Shown: piece by piece, positions 24,101-32,781 of the stretch
Layout: each line of letters begins with the position of its first letter
Position numbering within the stretch: position 1 is the stretch's first letter
Source: Myxococcales bacterium
Lineage (GTDB): Bacteria; Myxococcota; Polyangia; Nannocystales; Nannocystaceae
Assembly (NCBI GenBank): GCA_016793465.1
Contig: JAEUJW010000029.1
Span: forward strand, 1-64,000
DNA length: 64,000 bases
Direction: 5' to 3'
Made by a program: the position numbers and the translations under genes
Notes under the pieces: model-generated
Seen by the model: only the letters and a program-made list of their open reading frames with translations
What the model was told of the DNA's origin: nothing
Databases searched by the model: none

Positions 24101-25269
24101 ATGTCCCGGCGCCCCGCCTGTCAGGCCCCGGCGGACGGCCGCGGGCCCGCGCCCTCGGCCTGCGCCTCGGCCGCTACTCGACCGGCACGCACAACGCGAT
24201 CACCGACGTGCGCGGCGTCCGCGTCGGCCACGCGACCCTGATCGCCGGCAGCGGCCCGCTGCGCGTCGGCGAGGGCCCGGTGCGCACCGGGGTGACCGCG
24301 ATCCTGCCCAACGACGGCGACATCTTCGAGCAGCGCTACCTCGCCTCCGGCTTCGTGCTAAACGGCGCCGGCGAGGTCTCCGGCCTCACGCAGATCATGG
24401 AGTGGGGCCTGATCGAGACCCCGATCCTGCTGACCAACACGCTGTCGGTCGGCACCGTGTCCGCCGCCACCGTGCGCCACATGGTCCAGCGCTACCCGGG
24501 CATCGGCGACGTCCACGACGTCATCATCCCGGTCGTCGGCGAGTGCGACGACTCGTGGCTCAACGACGCCGCCGGGCCCCACGTGCGCCCCGAGCACGTG
24601 TTCGCCGCGCTCGAGTCGGCCGCCGCCGGCCCGGTCGCCGAGGGCAGCGTCGGCGGCGGCGCCGGCCTGATGACCTGCGACTTCAACGCCGGCATCGGCA
24701 CCGCCTCGCGGGTGCTCGACCCGCGCGAGGGCGGGTACACCGTCGGCGTGCTGGTGATGAGCAACTTCGGCCTCATGCGCCAGCTCCGCGTCGACGGCGT
24801 CGCCGTCGGCGAGGTGCTCGAGCCGCGCTACCGCCACCTCGAGAAGCGCATCCGCAACGACGGCAGCATCATCGCCGTGGTCGCCACCGACGCGCCGCTG
24901 CTGCCGCTCCAGCTGAGCCGCCTGTGCAAGCGCGCGGCCCTCGGCATCGGCCGCGTCGGCTCGCACGCGGCCCACGGCTCGGGCGAGATCATCGTCGGCT
25001 TCTCGACCGCCAACACCGTGCCCCGCCACTGCGACGCCATGACCTACGAGGTCCGCGCCCTGCTCGACCAGCGCATCAACCCGCTCTACGAGGCGGTCGT
25101 CGAGGCCACCGAGGAGGCGATCGTCAACTCGCTGTTCGTCGCCGACACCATGGAGGGCCACTCGTCGCACGTCGCGCCCGGCCTCCCGTCGGAGGAGGTC
25201 GTCGAGATCGTCGAGCGGGTCCGCGGCACCCTGCGCGCCCATGGCCGCGCTCCGAGCGAGCGCCGCTGA
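24097..25269 (+). CDS. P1-family peptidase (DmpA/BapA-like aminopeptidase)
   Basis: 390-aa self-processing N-terminal nucleophile hydrolase. Family members cleave themselves before a Ser that becomes the nucleophile, releasing alpha and beta chains, and hydrolyse D-amino acid esters or beta-amino acid peptides. The cleavage site is in NDGSIIAVVATDAPL: Gly256-Ser257. Other family marks: ITDVRGVRVGH, RTGVTAILP, SGFVLNGAGE and VGGGAGLMTCDFNAGIGTASR. No signal peptide is visible, so it is probably cytoplasmic. It follows a 12-codon leader ORF with an ATGA overlap. The nearby aminomutase (7 kb away) makes a beta-amino acid substrate attractive, but that link is only inference. Confidence 0.88.
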   Translation: MNVPAPRLSGPGGRPRARALGLRLGRYSTGTHNAITDVRGVRVGHATLIAGSGPLRVGEGPVRTGVTAILPNDGDIFEQRYLASGFVLNGAGEVSGLTQIMEWGLIETPILLTNTLSVGTVSAATVRHMVQRYPGIGDVHDVIIPVVGECDDSWLNDAAGPHVRPEHVFAALESAAAGPVAEGSVGGGAGLMTCDFNAGIGTASRVLDPREGGYTVGVLVMSNFGLMRQLRVDGVAVGEVLEPRYRHLEKRIRNDGSIIAVVATDAPLLPLQLSRLCKRAALGIGRVGSHAAHGSGEIIVGFSTANTVPRHCDAMTYEVRALLDQRINPLYEAVVEATEEAIVNSLFVADTMEGHSSHVAPGLPSEEVVEIVERVRGTLRAHGRAPSERR

Positions 25270-25291
25270 GGCGGCGACCGTGAGCGGCGCG

Positions 25292-25314
25292 CGCGACCCC
25301 GCGGGGCCGTCGCG
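25292..25314. terminator. Hairpin between convergent genes
   Basis: CGCGAC...GTCGCG enclosing CCCC-GC-GGGG, between the peptidase stop and the outer-membrane factor stop; likely ends both transcripts. Confidence 0.4.
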
Positions 25315-25316
25315 GG

Positions 25317-26615
25317 CTACTCGCCGCCGACCTCGACCGCGTGACGGACGTCGAGCTCGGCGAGGCGGGCCTGCACCGCCAGCTCCACGTCGCGCAGGCG
25401 CATGTCGCGGACGCTGAGGCTGGCGTCGGCCAGCTCGAGCACGCCGAGGCGGCCGTCGCGGTAGCCGCTGGCGGCCTGGCGCAGCAGGGCGTCGGCGGCG
25501 TCGTGGCTCAGCTCGGTGTAGCGCTGGGAGGCGTCGCGGCGGCGCTCGGCGGCGAGGTAGGCGGCCGCGAGCCGCTGCTCGGCGGCGACGACGAGCGCCG
25601 CGGCCGCGCGCTCGGCGGCGCGGGCCTCGGCGCGCGCGCGGTCGACGAGGCCCTGGCCGCGGCTCAGGATCGGCAGGGGGATCGAGAGGCCAGCGCCGAC
25701 GTCGACCTGCCCGGGGCCCTGGCCGAAGCCGGCGGCCACGCGCAGGCCGAGGCCGGGGAACACCTCGCGGCGGGCCAGCCGGACCCCGGCGCGGGCCGCC
25801 TGCGTGCGCGCCCGGGCCGCCGCGAGGTCGGGCCGGACCAGCATGCGGTCGCGCAGCGCCGCCAGCGACGGCAGCGCGGGCCCGCCGAACACGTCGATGC
25901 GCGGCGCGCCGCGCAGCTCGTCCGCCCGCGGGCCGACGGCGACGGCGAGCTCGCCGCGGGCGACGCTGACCGCGGCCTCGGCGGCGCGCAGCAGCGCCTC
26001 GGCGTCGGCGAGCGCGAGGGCCATGCGGGTGGCGTCGTAGGCCGGGGCCACCCCCGCGGCCACGCGCGCGTCGACGATGCGGCGGCTCTCGCCGAGGTCC
26101 TGCAGGGCGGCGCGGCGGACCTCGACCTCGCGCAGGGCCGCGGCGAGGCGCAGCATGCCGGCCTCGACCTCGAGCTCGAGCGCGCGGCGCAGGCGCTCGC
26201 CCGCGAGCGCGACCGCGGCGGCCTCGTGCCCGGCGACCGCGCCGCGCAGCCGCGGGGTCGCGGTCACGGGCAGCCACTGGCCGACGCCGACCACGAAGGT
26301 GCCGGCGCGGTCGTACGAGCTGGCGCGCACGCCGACGAAGTAGTCGGCGGCGAGCACCGGGTTGTCCCACAGGCGGGCCGCGGTGACCCCCGCGCGGGCG
26401 GCGTCGACGCGGGCCGCGGCGACCTCGAGCAGCGGGTGGTCGCTGCGCATGACCGCCAGCGCCCGCGGCAGGTCGAAGCCCGGCCCGTCGTCGGCGACCA
26501 GCGGGTGGTCGCTGCGCAGGACCGCCAGCGCCGGCGGCAGGTCGAAGCCCGGCCCGTCGTCGGCGACCAGCGGGGCGGCGGCCGCCAGCCACGCGAGCGT
26601 CAGCCCGGCGATCAC
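25317..26615 (-). CDS. TolC-family outer-membrane efflux factor
   Basis: 432-aa outer-membrane channel of the CzcC/CusC type, forming the exit duct of the tripartite pump encoded just upstream. Signal peptide about 1-18 without lipobox Cys. Two alpha-helical hairpin halves are visible, each with Ala/Arg/Glu-rich coiled coil and a strand region (RLWDNPVLAADYFVG; GLGLRVAAGFGQGPGQVDVGAGLSIPLPIL). The N-terminus carries a 23-residue tandem duplication (PLVADDGPGFDL occurs twice). GTG 26615 overlaps the pump stop (GTGA), so all three pump genes are coupled. Confidence 0.8.
   Translation of the reverse strand: MIAGLTLAWLAAAAPLVADDGPGFDLPPALAVLRSDHPLVADDGPGFDLPRALAVMRSDHPLLEVAAARVDAARAGVTAARLWDNPVLAADYFVGVRASSYDRAGTFVVGVGQWLPVTATPRLRGAVAGHEAAAVALAGERLRRALELEVEAGMLRLAAALREVEVRRAALQDLGESRRIVDARVAAGVAPAYDATRMALALADAEALLRAAEAAVSVARGELAVAVGPRADELRGAPRIDVFGGPALPSLAALRDRMLVRPDLAAARARTQAARAGVRLARREVFPGLGLRVAAGFGQGPGQVDVGAGLSIPLPILSRGQGLVDRARAEARAAERAAAALVVAAEQRLAAAYLAAERRRDASQRYTELSHDAADALLRQAASGYRDGRLGVLELADASLSVRDMRLRDVELAVQARLAELDVRHAVEVGGE
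26431..26568 (-). repeat. 69-bp tandem duplication inside the outer-membrane factor gene
   Basis: Two copies (26431-26499 and 26500-26568) differ at only a few positions. It adds 23 residues right after the signal peptide and keeps the frame, indicating a recent in-frame slippage or unequal exchange. Confidence 0.85.
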
Positions 26616-29600
26616 GGGGCCCTCCGCGCGGCCGGGCCGCGGTAGAGCACCGGCAGCAGCAGCAGCACCAGCGGCGTGACGATCAGCAGGCCGGCGACGA
26701 TGGCGATGGCGAACGGCCGCTGGGTCTCGCTGCCCATCGCCCGGCTGGTCGCGGCCGGCATGAGCCCGAGCAGCGCGAGCGCGGTGGTCAGCAGGACCGG
26801 GCGCAGGGCCTCGCGCGCGCCGCGGAGGTGGGCGCCGGCCGCGTCGACCGCGGCGGCGCGGTCGATGGCCCCGCACAGCACCACGCCCGAGAGCACGACC
26901 TGCCCGAGCAGGGCGATGCAGCCGACCGCGCCGCTGACCGAGAACAGCTCGCCCGCGGCGCGCAGCCCGGCGACCGCGGCGAGCGCGGCGACCGGGAGGA
27001 ACGCGGCGATCACCAGCGTCGGCCGCAGGCGGCGGAAGTTGGTGTAGAGGATGGCGAGGATGACCAGCAGCGCGAGCGGCAGGGCGACGCCGAGGCGGCG
27101 CATGGCCCGGCTCTGGTTCATGAACTCGCCGGTCCACACCACCCGGGTGGCCTCGGGCAGCTCGAGGCCGTGCAGCGCGGCCTGGGCGTCGGCGACGGTG
27201 CCGCCGAGGTCGCGCCCGCGGACGTTGAACTTGACGGCGACGAACCGCGTGAAGTCCTCGCGCCAGATCGACGCGCGCCCGGGGGCGAGGCCGATGTCGG
27301 CGACCTCGCCGAGGGTGACGGCGTCGCGCGGGTCCGACACGACCAGCCGGCGCAGCGCCTCGGGGTCGGCGCGCAGCTCGTCGGGCAGGCGCACGGCCAC
27401 GCCGTGGCGGCGCTCGCCGTCCCACACCTCGGTGGCGACGGCGTTGCCGAGGGCCACGCGGAGGGTCGTCTGCACGTCCTCGACGCTGAGGCCGCGGCGG
27501 GCCAGGGCGTCGCGGTCGAGGGCGATGCGCAGCTGCGGCGCGCTGCCGGCCTGGTAGAGCGCGAGGTCGGCGACGCCGTCGACGGCGGCCAGGCGCGCGC
27601 GGATCGCCTCGGCGGCGGTCGTCATGGCCTCGAGGTCGTGGCCGCGGACCTTGACGACGACCTGGCCGATGACGCCCGAGATGGTCTCGAACACGCGGTC
27701 GGTGATCGGCTGCGAGAAGTTGAGGGCGACGCCCGGCGTGTCGGCCAGGCGCGCGCGCAGCTGCTGCTCGAGCGCGCGGCGGGTCAGGCCCGGGCGCCAG
27801 CTCGCCTCGGGCGCGAGGTTGACGAACAGCTCGGCGTTGTTGGGGCCCTCCGCCTGGGTGGCGTCCTCGGGGCGGCCGACGTGGGAGAGCACGTCGGTGA
27901 CCTCGGGGACCTCGCGCAGGCGCGCCCGCATGACGCCGACGTGGCGGCGGGTCTCGTCGAGGGCGATCGTCGAGGGGAACACCGCGGTGATGTAGAAGCC
28001 GCCCTCGTTGAGCTCGGGCAGGAACTCGCTGCCGATGTCGCGGGCGTAGGCCGCGAGCCCGACGCCGGCGGCCAGCAGCGCGACCCCGGCGGCGCGGCCG
28101 AGCCCCTGCAGGCGGGCCAGCGCCGCCGCGTAGCGCTCGCCGAGCCGGGCGAGCCAGCGCGGCGGGTCGCCGCGCACGCGGCCGCGCAGCAGCGCCCGCT
28201 CGAGCGCCGGGACCACCAGCAGCGCGCCGAGCAGCGCGCCGAGCAGCGCGAACGCGTAGGTGTAGGCCATCGGCGCGAAGATGCGGCCCTCGACCCGCTC
28301 GAGCGTGAAGATCGGCAGGAGGGCGGCGACGATGATCAGCAGGGCGAGGGCCACGGCCCGGGCCACCCCGCCGACGGCCGCCTCGATGACCGCGCCGCGC
28401 TCGCGGGTCGGCGCCTGGTGGATCGCGTGCAGCGTCGCCTCGAGCACGACGATCGCGCCGTCGACGAGGATGCCGAAGTCGATCGCCCCGAGCGAGATGA
28501 GGTTGGCCGGCAGCCCGAGCCAGCGCAGGCCGACGAACGCGGTCAGCAGCGACAGCGGGATCACGGCGGCGATCACCAGCACCCCGCGCAGCGTCCGCAG
28601 GAACAGGTAGACGACCGCGAGGACCAGCAGGGCGCCCTCGGCGAGGTTCTTGCCGACGGTCCCGAGCGTCGCGTCGACCAGCCACGTGCGGTCGTGGAAG
28701 GTCACCAGGCGCACGCCCGCCGGCAGCTCGCCGGCGTTGAGCTCGTCGATGCGCGCGTGCAGGGCGGCGAGCACCTCGCTGGGGTTCTCGCCGCGGCGCA
28801 GCAGCACGATGCCCTCGACGACGTCGTCGCTGCCGCCGCGGCCGACGCTGCCGCGCCGGGGCGTGGCGCCGTCGACGAGCGTGGCGACGTCGCGGAGGTA
28901 GATCGGCACGCCGTCGACCTCGCGCACGACGGTGAGGCCGAGCTCGGCGGGCGAGCCGATCGCTCCGAGGCCGCGGACCACGAACTCCTGGCTGCCGATG
29001 CTGACGTGGCCGCCGCCCGCGTTGGTGTTGCTGCGCGCGAGCGCGGCGTGCACGTCGGCGACCGAGGCGCCGGCGGCGGCCAGGCGCGTGAGATCGAGGC
29101 GCACGTGGAACTGGCGCTCGAACCCGCCGAACGTGACGACGTCGGCGACGCCCGGCACGGCCCGCAGGCGGCGCTCGACCACGAAGTCCTGGACGGCCCG
29201 CAGCTCCTTCAGGCCGCGCGGGCCGGCCAGCGTGTAGCGGAAGATCTGGCCGACCGGCGTGGCCTGCGGGCCCATCTCGGCGTGCGCGCCGTCGGGCAGG
29301 TCCGCCGCGCGCAGGCGGTCGGCGACCAGCGTGCGCAGCTCGAAGTCCGACGCGCCGTCGGCGAACGTGAGGGTCACGAGCGCCAGCCCGAACACCGACA
29401 CCGACCGCAGGTCGACGAGCCCCGGGGTGCCGGCGAACGACCGCTCGAGCTCGAGGGTCACGCGCCGCTCGACCTCCTCGGCGGCCTGCCCCGGGTACAC
29501 GCCGACGACCTCGACCATCGGGTTGGTGACGTCGGGGAACGCCTCGATCGGCAGCGAGACCAGCGCGCGCGCGCCGAGGGCGGCCCACAGCGCGGCGGCC

Positions 29601-29653
29601 AGCAGCACGAGGGGCCAGCGGCGCACGGCGAGGCGGGTCAGCAGGGTGAACAT
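26612..29653 (-). CDS. Heavy-metal RND efflux pump (CzcA/CusA type)
   Basis: 1013-aa inner-membrane proton-driven exporter. The two-fold layout of 12 membrane helices and two large periplasmic loops is clear. Family marks: LPIEAFPDVTNPMVEV near residue 35 (HME-RND: PDVT/NP), PGQAAEEVERRVTLELE, the helix-4 charged motif AIDFGILVDGAIVVLEA (proton relay), and EFLPELNEGGFYITA. The usual E-N after the helix-4 motif reads E-A. This group exports divalent cations or Cu/Ag; the metal cannot be decided here. The start at 29653 (MFTLLTRLAVRRW) is 8 nt after the adaptor stop. Middle gene of the operon. Confidence 0.88.
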   Translation of the reverse strand: MFTLLTRLAVRRWPLVLLAAALWAALGARALVSLPIEAFPDVTNPMVEVVGVYPGQAAEEVERRVTLELERSFAGTPGLVDLRSVSVFGLALVTLTFADGASDFELRTLVADRLRAADLPDGAHAEMGPQATPVGQIFRYTLAGPRGLKELRAVQDFVVERRLRAVPGVADVVTFGGFERQFHVRLDLTRLAAAGASVADVHAALARSNTNAGGGHVSIGSQEFVVRGLGAIGSPAELGLTVVREVDGVPIYLRDVATLVDGATPRRGSVGRGGSDDVVEGIVLLRRGENPSEVLAALHARIDELNAGELPAGVRLVTFHDRTWLVDATLGTVGKNLAEGALLVLAVVYLFLRTLRGVLVIAAVIPLSLLTAFVGLRWLGLPANLISLGAIDFGILVDGAIVVLEATLHAIHQAPTRERGAVIEAAVGGVARAVALALLIIVAALLPIFTLERVEGRIFAPMAYTYAFALLGALLGALLVVPALERALLRGRVRGDPPRWLARLGERYAAALARLQGLGRAAGVALLAAGVGLAAYARDIGSEFLPELNEGGFYITAVFPSTIALDETRRHVGVMRARLREVPEVTDVLSHVGRPEDATQAEGPNNAELFVNLAPEASWRPGLTRRALEQQLRARLADTPGVALNFSQPITDRVFETISGVIGQVVVKVRGHDLEAMTTAAEAIRARLAAVDGVADLALYQAGSAPQLRIALDRDALARRGLSVEDVQTTLRVALGNAVATEVWDGERRHGVAVRLPDELRADPEALRRLVVSDPRDAVTLGEVADIGLAPGRASIWREDFTRFVAVKFNVRGRDLGGTVADAQAALHGLELPEATRVVWTGEFMNQSRAMRRLGVALPLALLVILAILYTNFRRLRPTLVIAAFLPVAALAAVAGLRAAGELFSVSGAVGCIALLGQVVLSGVVLCGAIDRAAAVDAAGAHLRGAREALRPVLLTTALALLGLMPAATSRAMGSETQRPFAIAIVAGLLIVTPLVLLLLPVLYRGPAARRAP

Positions 29654-29661
29654 CGGCGGCC

Positions 29662-30783
29662 TCACAGCAGGGCGTCGAGCTCGCCGTCGAGGAGCACGCT
29701 GTCGGCGACGACCACGCGCTCGCCGGCCGCCAGGCCCTCGACGACCACGACCCGGCCGCCGAAGCCGGGGCCGAGGGCCACGCGCCGGCGCTCGAGCAGG
29801 CCCTCGCCGACCGCGACGAACGCCACGAACTCGTCGCGCCGCAGCAGCACCGCCGCGCGCGGCACCACCGTCGCGCCCGCGCCGCGGACCACCGCCCGCA
29901 CGCGGGCCGCCATCTCGGCGCGCAGGCGGGGGTCGACGCCGGTCGGCACGCACACGGCGCTGGCCGTGCGCGTGGCCCGGTCGAGCGTCTGCACCACCTG
30001 CATCAGCGTGCCCGCGTGGGTGACGGCGCCGAGGGCCGGGACGGTGAAGCTGCACGCGCCGCCGTCGCGCAGGGCGGCCGCGTCGCGCTCGGCGAACGCG
30101 GCCATGGCGACCAGGCGTCCGGCGTCGCCGATGAGGAACGCCGGCTCCTCGTCGTCCGGGCTCACGCGCTCGCCGGGGTCGAGCGTGCGCAGCAGCACCT
30201 GCCCGTCGGCGCTGGCGCGCAGCACGAACTCGTCGGCGCCGGCGCGGTCGGCCCGCACGGCGCGCAGGCCCTCGCGCACGCCGCGGAGCTCCGCCTCGCT
30301 CTCGGCCAGGTCGGCCTGGCTCTGGACCAGCTCGCGCGGCGAGCTGGCGCCGTCCTTGACCAGCCGGCGGTAGCGGTCGACGGCGTCGCGGCGGGCGGCG
30401 ATCGTCGCGTCGAGCCGGCGGACCTCGCTGCGCAGGCGGGCGACCTCGGCGCTGCGCAGGCGGGCCAGCGCGTCGCCGCGGCGCACCGACGCCCCCGCGG
30501 TCACGTGCACGGCCTCGACGTAGGCGGCGAACGGCACGCGCACCGCGTAGGCCGCGTCGGGCGCGAACTCGAGGCGACCGACGCCGACGAGCTCGGCCTC
30601 GACGTCGGAGACCTCGACCGTGGCCAGCCCGAGCCGCGGCCACAGGTCGGCGCGGACCTGCATGCGGCCCGCGCCGTCGAGGCTGTAGGCCGCCTCGTAG
30701 GCCGCGGCCCCCGGCCCCGGCCCCGGCGACGCGCAGCCCCACGGCAGCAGCAGCGAGACGACGAACGACACGAGCAGTCGCAT
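29662..30783 (-). CDS. RND efflux periplasmic adaptor (membrane fusion protein)
   Basis: 373-aa adaptor linking the RND pump to the outer-membrane factor. The N-terminus ends in LLLPWGC, a probable lipobox, so it is likely inner-membrane anchored. After an N-terminal strand region come a lipoyl half-motif (EAVHVTAGASVRRGDALARLRS), a helical hairpin (about 115-190: RSEVRRLDATIAARRD; LVQSQADLAESEAEL), the second lipoyl half (ASADGQVLLRTLDPGERV) and a beta-barrel (RRRVALGPGFGGRVVVVEGL). First gene of the operon. A TACGAT -10-like element is at 30839-30834, so the operon probably starts near 30830. Confidence 0.85.
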   Translation of the reverse strand: MRLLVSFVVSLLLPWGCASPGPGPGAAAYEAAYSLDGAGRMQVRADLWPRLGLATVEVSDVEAELVGVGRLEFAPDAAYAVRVPFAAYVEAVHVTAGASVRRGDALARLRSAEVARLRSEVRRLDATIAARRDAVDRYRRLVKDGASSPRELVQSQADLAESEAELRGVREGLRAVRADRAGADEFVLRASADGQVLLRTLDPGERVSPDDEEPAFLIGDAGRLVAMAAFAERDAAALRDGGACSFTVPALGAVTHAGTLMQVVQTLDRATRTASAVCVPTGVDPRLRAEMAARVRAVVRGAGATVVPRAAVLLRRDEFVAFVAVGEGLLERRRVALGPGFGGRVVVVEGLAAGERVVVADSVLLDGELDALL

Positions 30784-31007
30784 GACCCCTCGATGGTGCC
30801 GCACGCCGGGCCGCACGCCGACGAGCTGACGGCATCGTAATCAAAGCTTCATCGCGGCGACCTCATGCGCGCCGCGCCCCGCGTGAACGCGAATTCATCG
30901 CGTCTTCACGGCGGGTCGCCGCTCGTCGGAGCGGGCGAGCGCGGCGGCTCCCGGGTTCGCGGCGTCGTGCGCGTCGCCAGGCGCGGCCCGTCGGGGTCGC
31001 GCCGCCT

Positions 31008-32699
31008 TCACTCCGCCGGCTGGTCGCCGCGCTGGCCGGCCGCGTCCGCGGGCCGCTCGGGCGCGGCGGTCGGCGCCGCCGGGCAGGCGCCCGCGAGCAG
31101 GTCGATGGCCCACGCCGCGCCGTCGCGGACCTCGACGTTCGGGGCCGGCAGGCTGGCCAGCAGGACGTCCGCGGTCGACGCCAGAGTCGTCGCCGCCTCG
31201 TCGGCCGGCGGCGCGCCGCGGGTGACGCAGGCCCGCAGCTCCGGGGCCTCGCGGGCCGCCGCCAGCCCGCGCGCGAGCTGCTGCACGAACTCGACGGAGG
31301 GCCCGCCGGCGGGCGCCTCCCAGCTGCCGGTCGCGAGCGGCCGCGTGCGCACGCGGATCGCCTCGCCGAGCGCGGCGCGCAGGAAGTCGGCGAGCAGCGC
31401 CTCGGCGATCTCGCCGATCGCCGGGCCCTGGTGGTGGATCACGACCACGGTCGCCCCGTGCTCGTCGTACTCGAGCTGCCAGCGCCGCACCACGCCCGCG
31501 GCCGCCGGCCAGTGGGCGGCCAGCGCGTCGTCGATCGGCTGGCGCAGGCTCGACGGGCGCAGCGCCGGCGCGACCGGGGCCGGCACCGGCAGCGGGGCCG
31601 CGGCCGCGCTGGCGACCCGCCGCAGCGCCTGGTCGTCGGGCACGGCGGCGACGTCGACCACCGGCTCGAGGCCGGAGGCCGCGGCGACGCGGACCCGCAG
31701 CGCCTCCTCGACCGCGCGCGCGTCCTCGGGCGAGCCGATCAGCGCGAGGTGGATGCGCACCGTGTTGGGCTCGACCACCAGGGTCGTGCGCACCGAGCGG
31801 TCCTCGGGCGCGAGCTCGCGGAGGATCCGCGTGACCGCGTCGCGCACCTGGATCTTCCACGCGACCTCGCCGAGCGCGGCGCGCAGCGGCACGTAGACGC
31901 TGGCGAGCAGCAGCGTCGGCAGGACGAGGCGCCACACCAGGCCGTAGCGCACCCCGAAGGCCGCGCTGACCCGCCGCGCGAAGCGGGCGCCGAGCCCGTC
32001 GACCGCGCCCTCCTCGACGACCACGTGGTTGAACCCGAGGGCCACGAACAGCAGCGTCGAGCAGAAGATGATCGCGCAGAAGTTGGCGGTGAACAGCAGC
32101 AGCGCGCCGCCGGAGATCGGCCACTGGTCGACGCCGATGCCGTAGCCGGCCACGCACAGCGGCGGCACCAGCGAGATGCCGATCGCCGTGCCCGCGGCCG
32201 TGCTGGTGGTGTCGGCGCTCTGGCGGGCGGTCGTGAAGCCGGCCGCGAGGGCGCAGAACGCCGCGACCACGAGGTCGAGCACGGTCGGGGAGGTGCGCGC
32301 CGCGATCTCGGTGGTGGTCTCGTGGAACGGCAGGGTGATGGTCAGCAGCGCCGCCATGCCGACCACCACGACGATGCTGGCGACGACCCGCAGCGCCGAG
32401 CGCAGGGTCAGCAGCGGCGCGCCGGCCGCGAGACCCATGCCGAGGCCGACGATCGGCGACATCAGCGGCGAGATCAGCATGGCGCCGATGACGATGCCGG
32501 TGCTGCTCAGCACCAGCCCGAGGGTTGCGATGCCGGTCGCCAGCACGATCTGCAGCCAGTAGCTGACGGCGTCGAGGCGGTGGCGCGCGAACATCTCGCG
32601 CACGATCGCCGAGCGCCCGTCGACCGGCACCCCGAGCCAGCGCGCCAGCACGTCCTGCAACGGGTGCTCCTTGCGGCGGGCGTCCGGCACGTCGGTCAT
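31008..32699 (-). CDS. DUF389 membrane protein
   Basis: 563-aa inner-membrane protein. After about 35 soluble residues, roughly six membrane helices span residues 45-280; the first contains the DUF389 signature GIVIGAMLISPLMSPIVG, the third-fourth SADTTSTAAGTAIGISLVPPLCVAG. The C-terminal 270 residues are a soluble region (RDAVTRILRELAPEDRSV, IHLALIGSPEDARAVEEAL) that may bind a ligand. DUF389 proteins are of unknown function, sometimes suggested to be transporters. ATG 32699 is chosen because TAGGCT sits 8 nt upstream (leaderless pattern) and upstream codons are low-complexity. Confidence 0.82.
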   Translation of the reverse strand: MTDVPDARRKEHPLQDVLARWLGVPVDGRSAIVREMFARHRLDAVSYWLQIVLATGIATLGLVLSSTGIVIGAMLISPLMSPIVGLGMGLAAGAPLLTLRSALRVVASIVVVVGMAALLTITLPFHETTTEIAARTSPTVLDLVVAAFCALAAGFTTARQSADTTSTAAGTAIGISLVPPLCVAGYGIGVDQWPISGGALLLFTANFCAIIFCSTLLFVALGFNHVVVEEGAVDGLGARFARRVSAAFGVRYGLVWRLVLPTLLLASVYVPLRAALGEVAWKIQVRDAVTRILRELAPEDRSVRTTLVVEPNTVRIHLALIGSPEDARAVEEALRVRVAAASGLEPVVDVAAVPDDQALRRVASAAAAPLPVPAPVAPALRPSSLRQPIDDALAAHWPAAAGVVRRWQLEYDEHGATVVVIHHQGPAIGEIAEALLADFLRAALGEAIRVRTRPLATGSWEAPAGGPSVEFVQQLARGLAAAREAPELRACVTRGAPPADEAATTLASTADVLLASLPAPNVEVRDGAAWAIDLLAGACPAAPTAAPERPADAAGQRGDQPAE

Positions 32700-32707
32700 G
32701 GCCGGCG

Positions 32708-32713
32708 AGCCTA
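32708..32713 (-). promoter_or_regulatory. -10 element of DUF389 gene
   Basis: TAGGCT on the minus strand, 8 nt before ATG 32699. Confidence 0.4.
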
Positions 32714-32781
32714 ACGCAGCGCGGCGGCCCGCTCCACCGCCGTCGTGCGCCCCGCGGACCCGCCACATCTGCGTGCCCGCG

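Noticed and set aside
22900..25000. tRNA or small RNA gene search in GC-rich gaps
   Set aside because: No cloverleaf with T-arm and anticodon could be recognised in any intergenic stretch of the window.
26828..30373. 1181-codon plus-strand frame over the RND operon
   Set aside because: Antisense to three genes with firm family motifs; composition is Arg/Ala/Gly-rich without domains.
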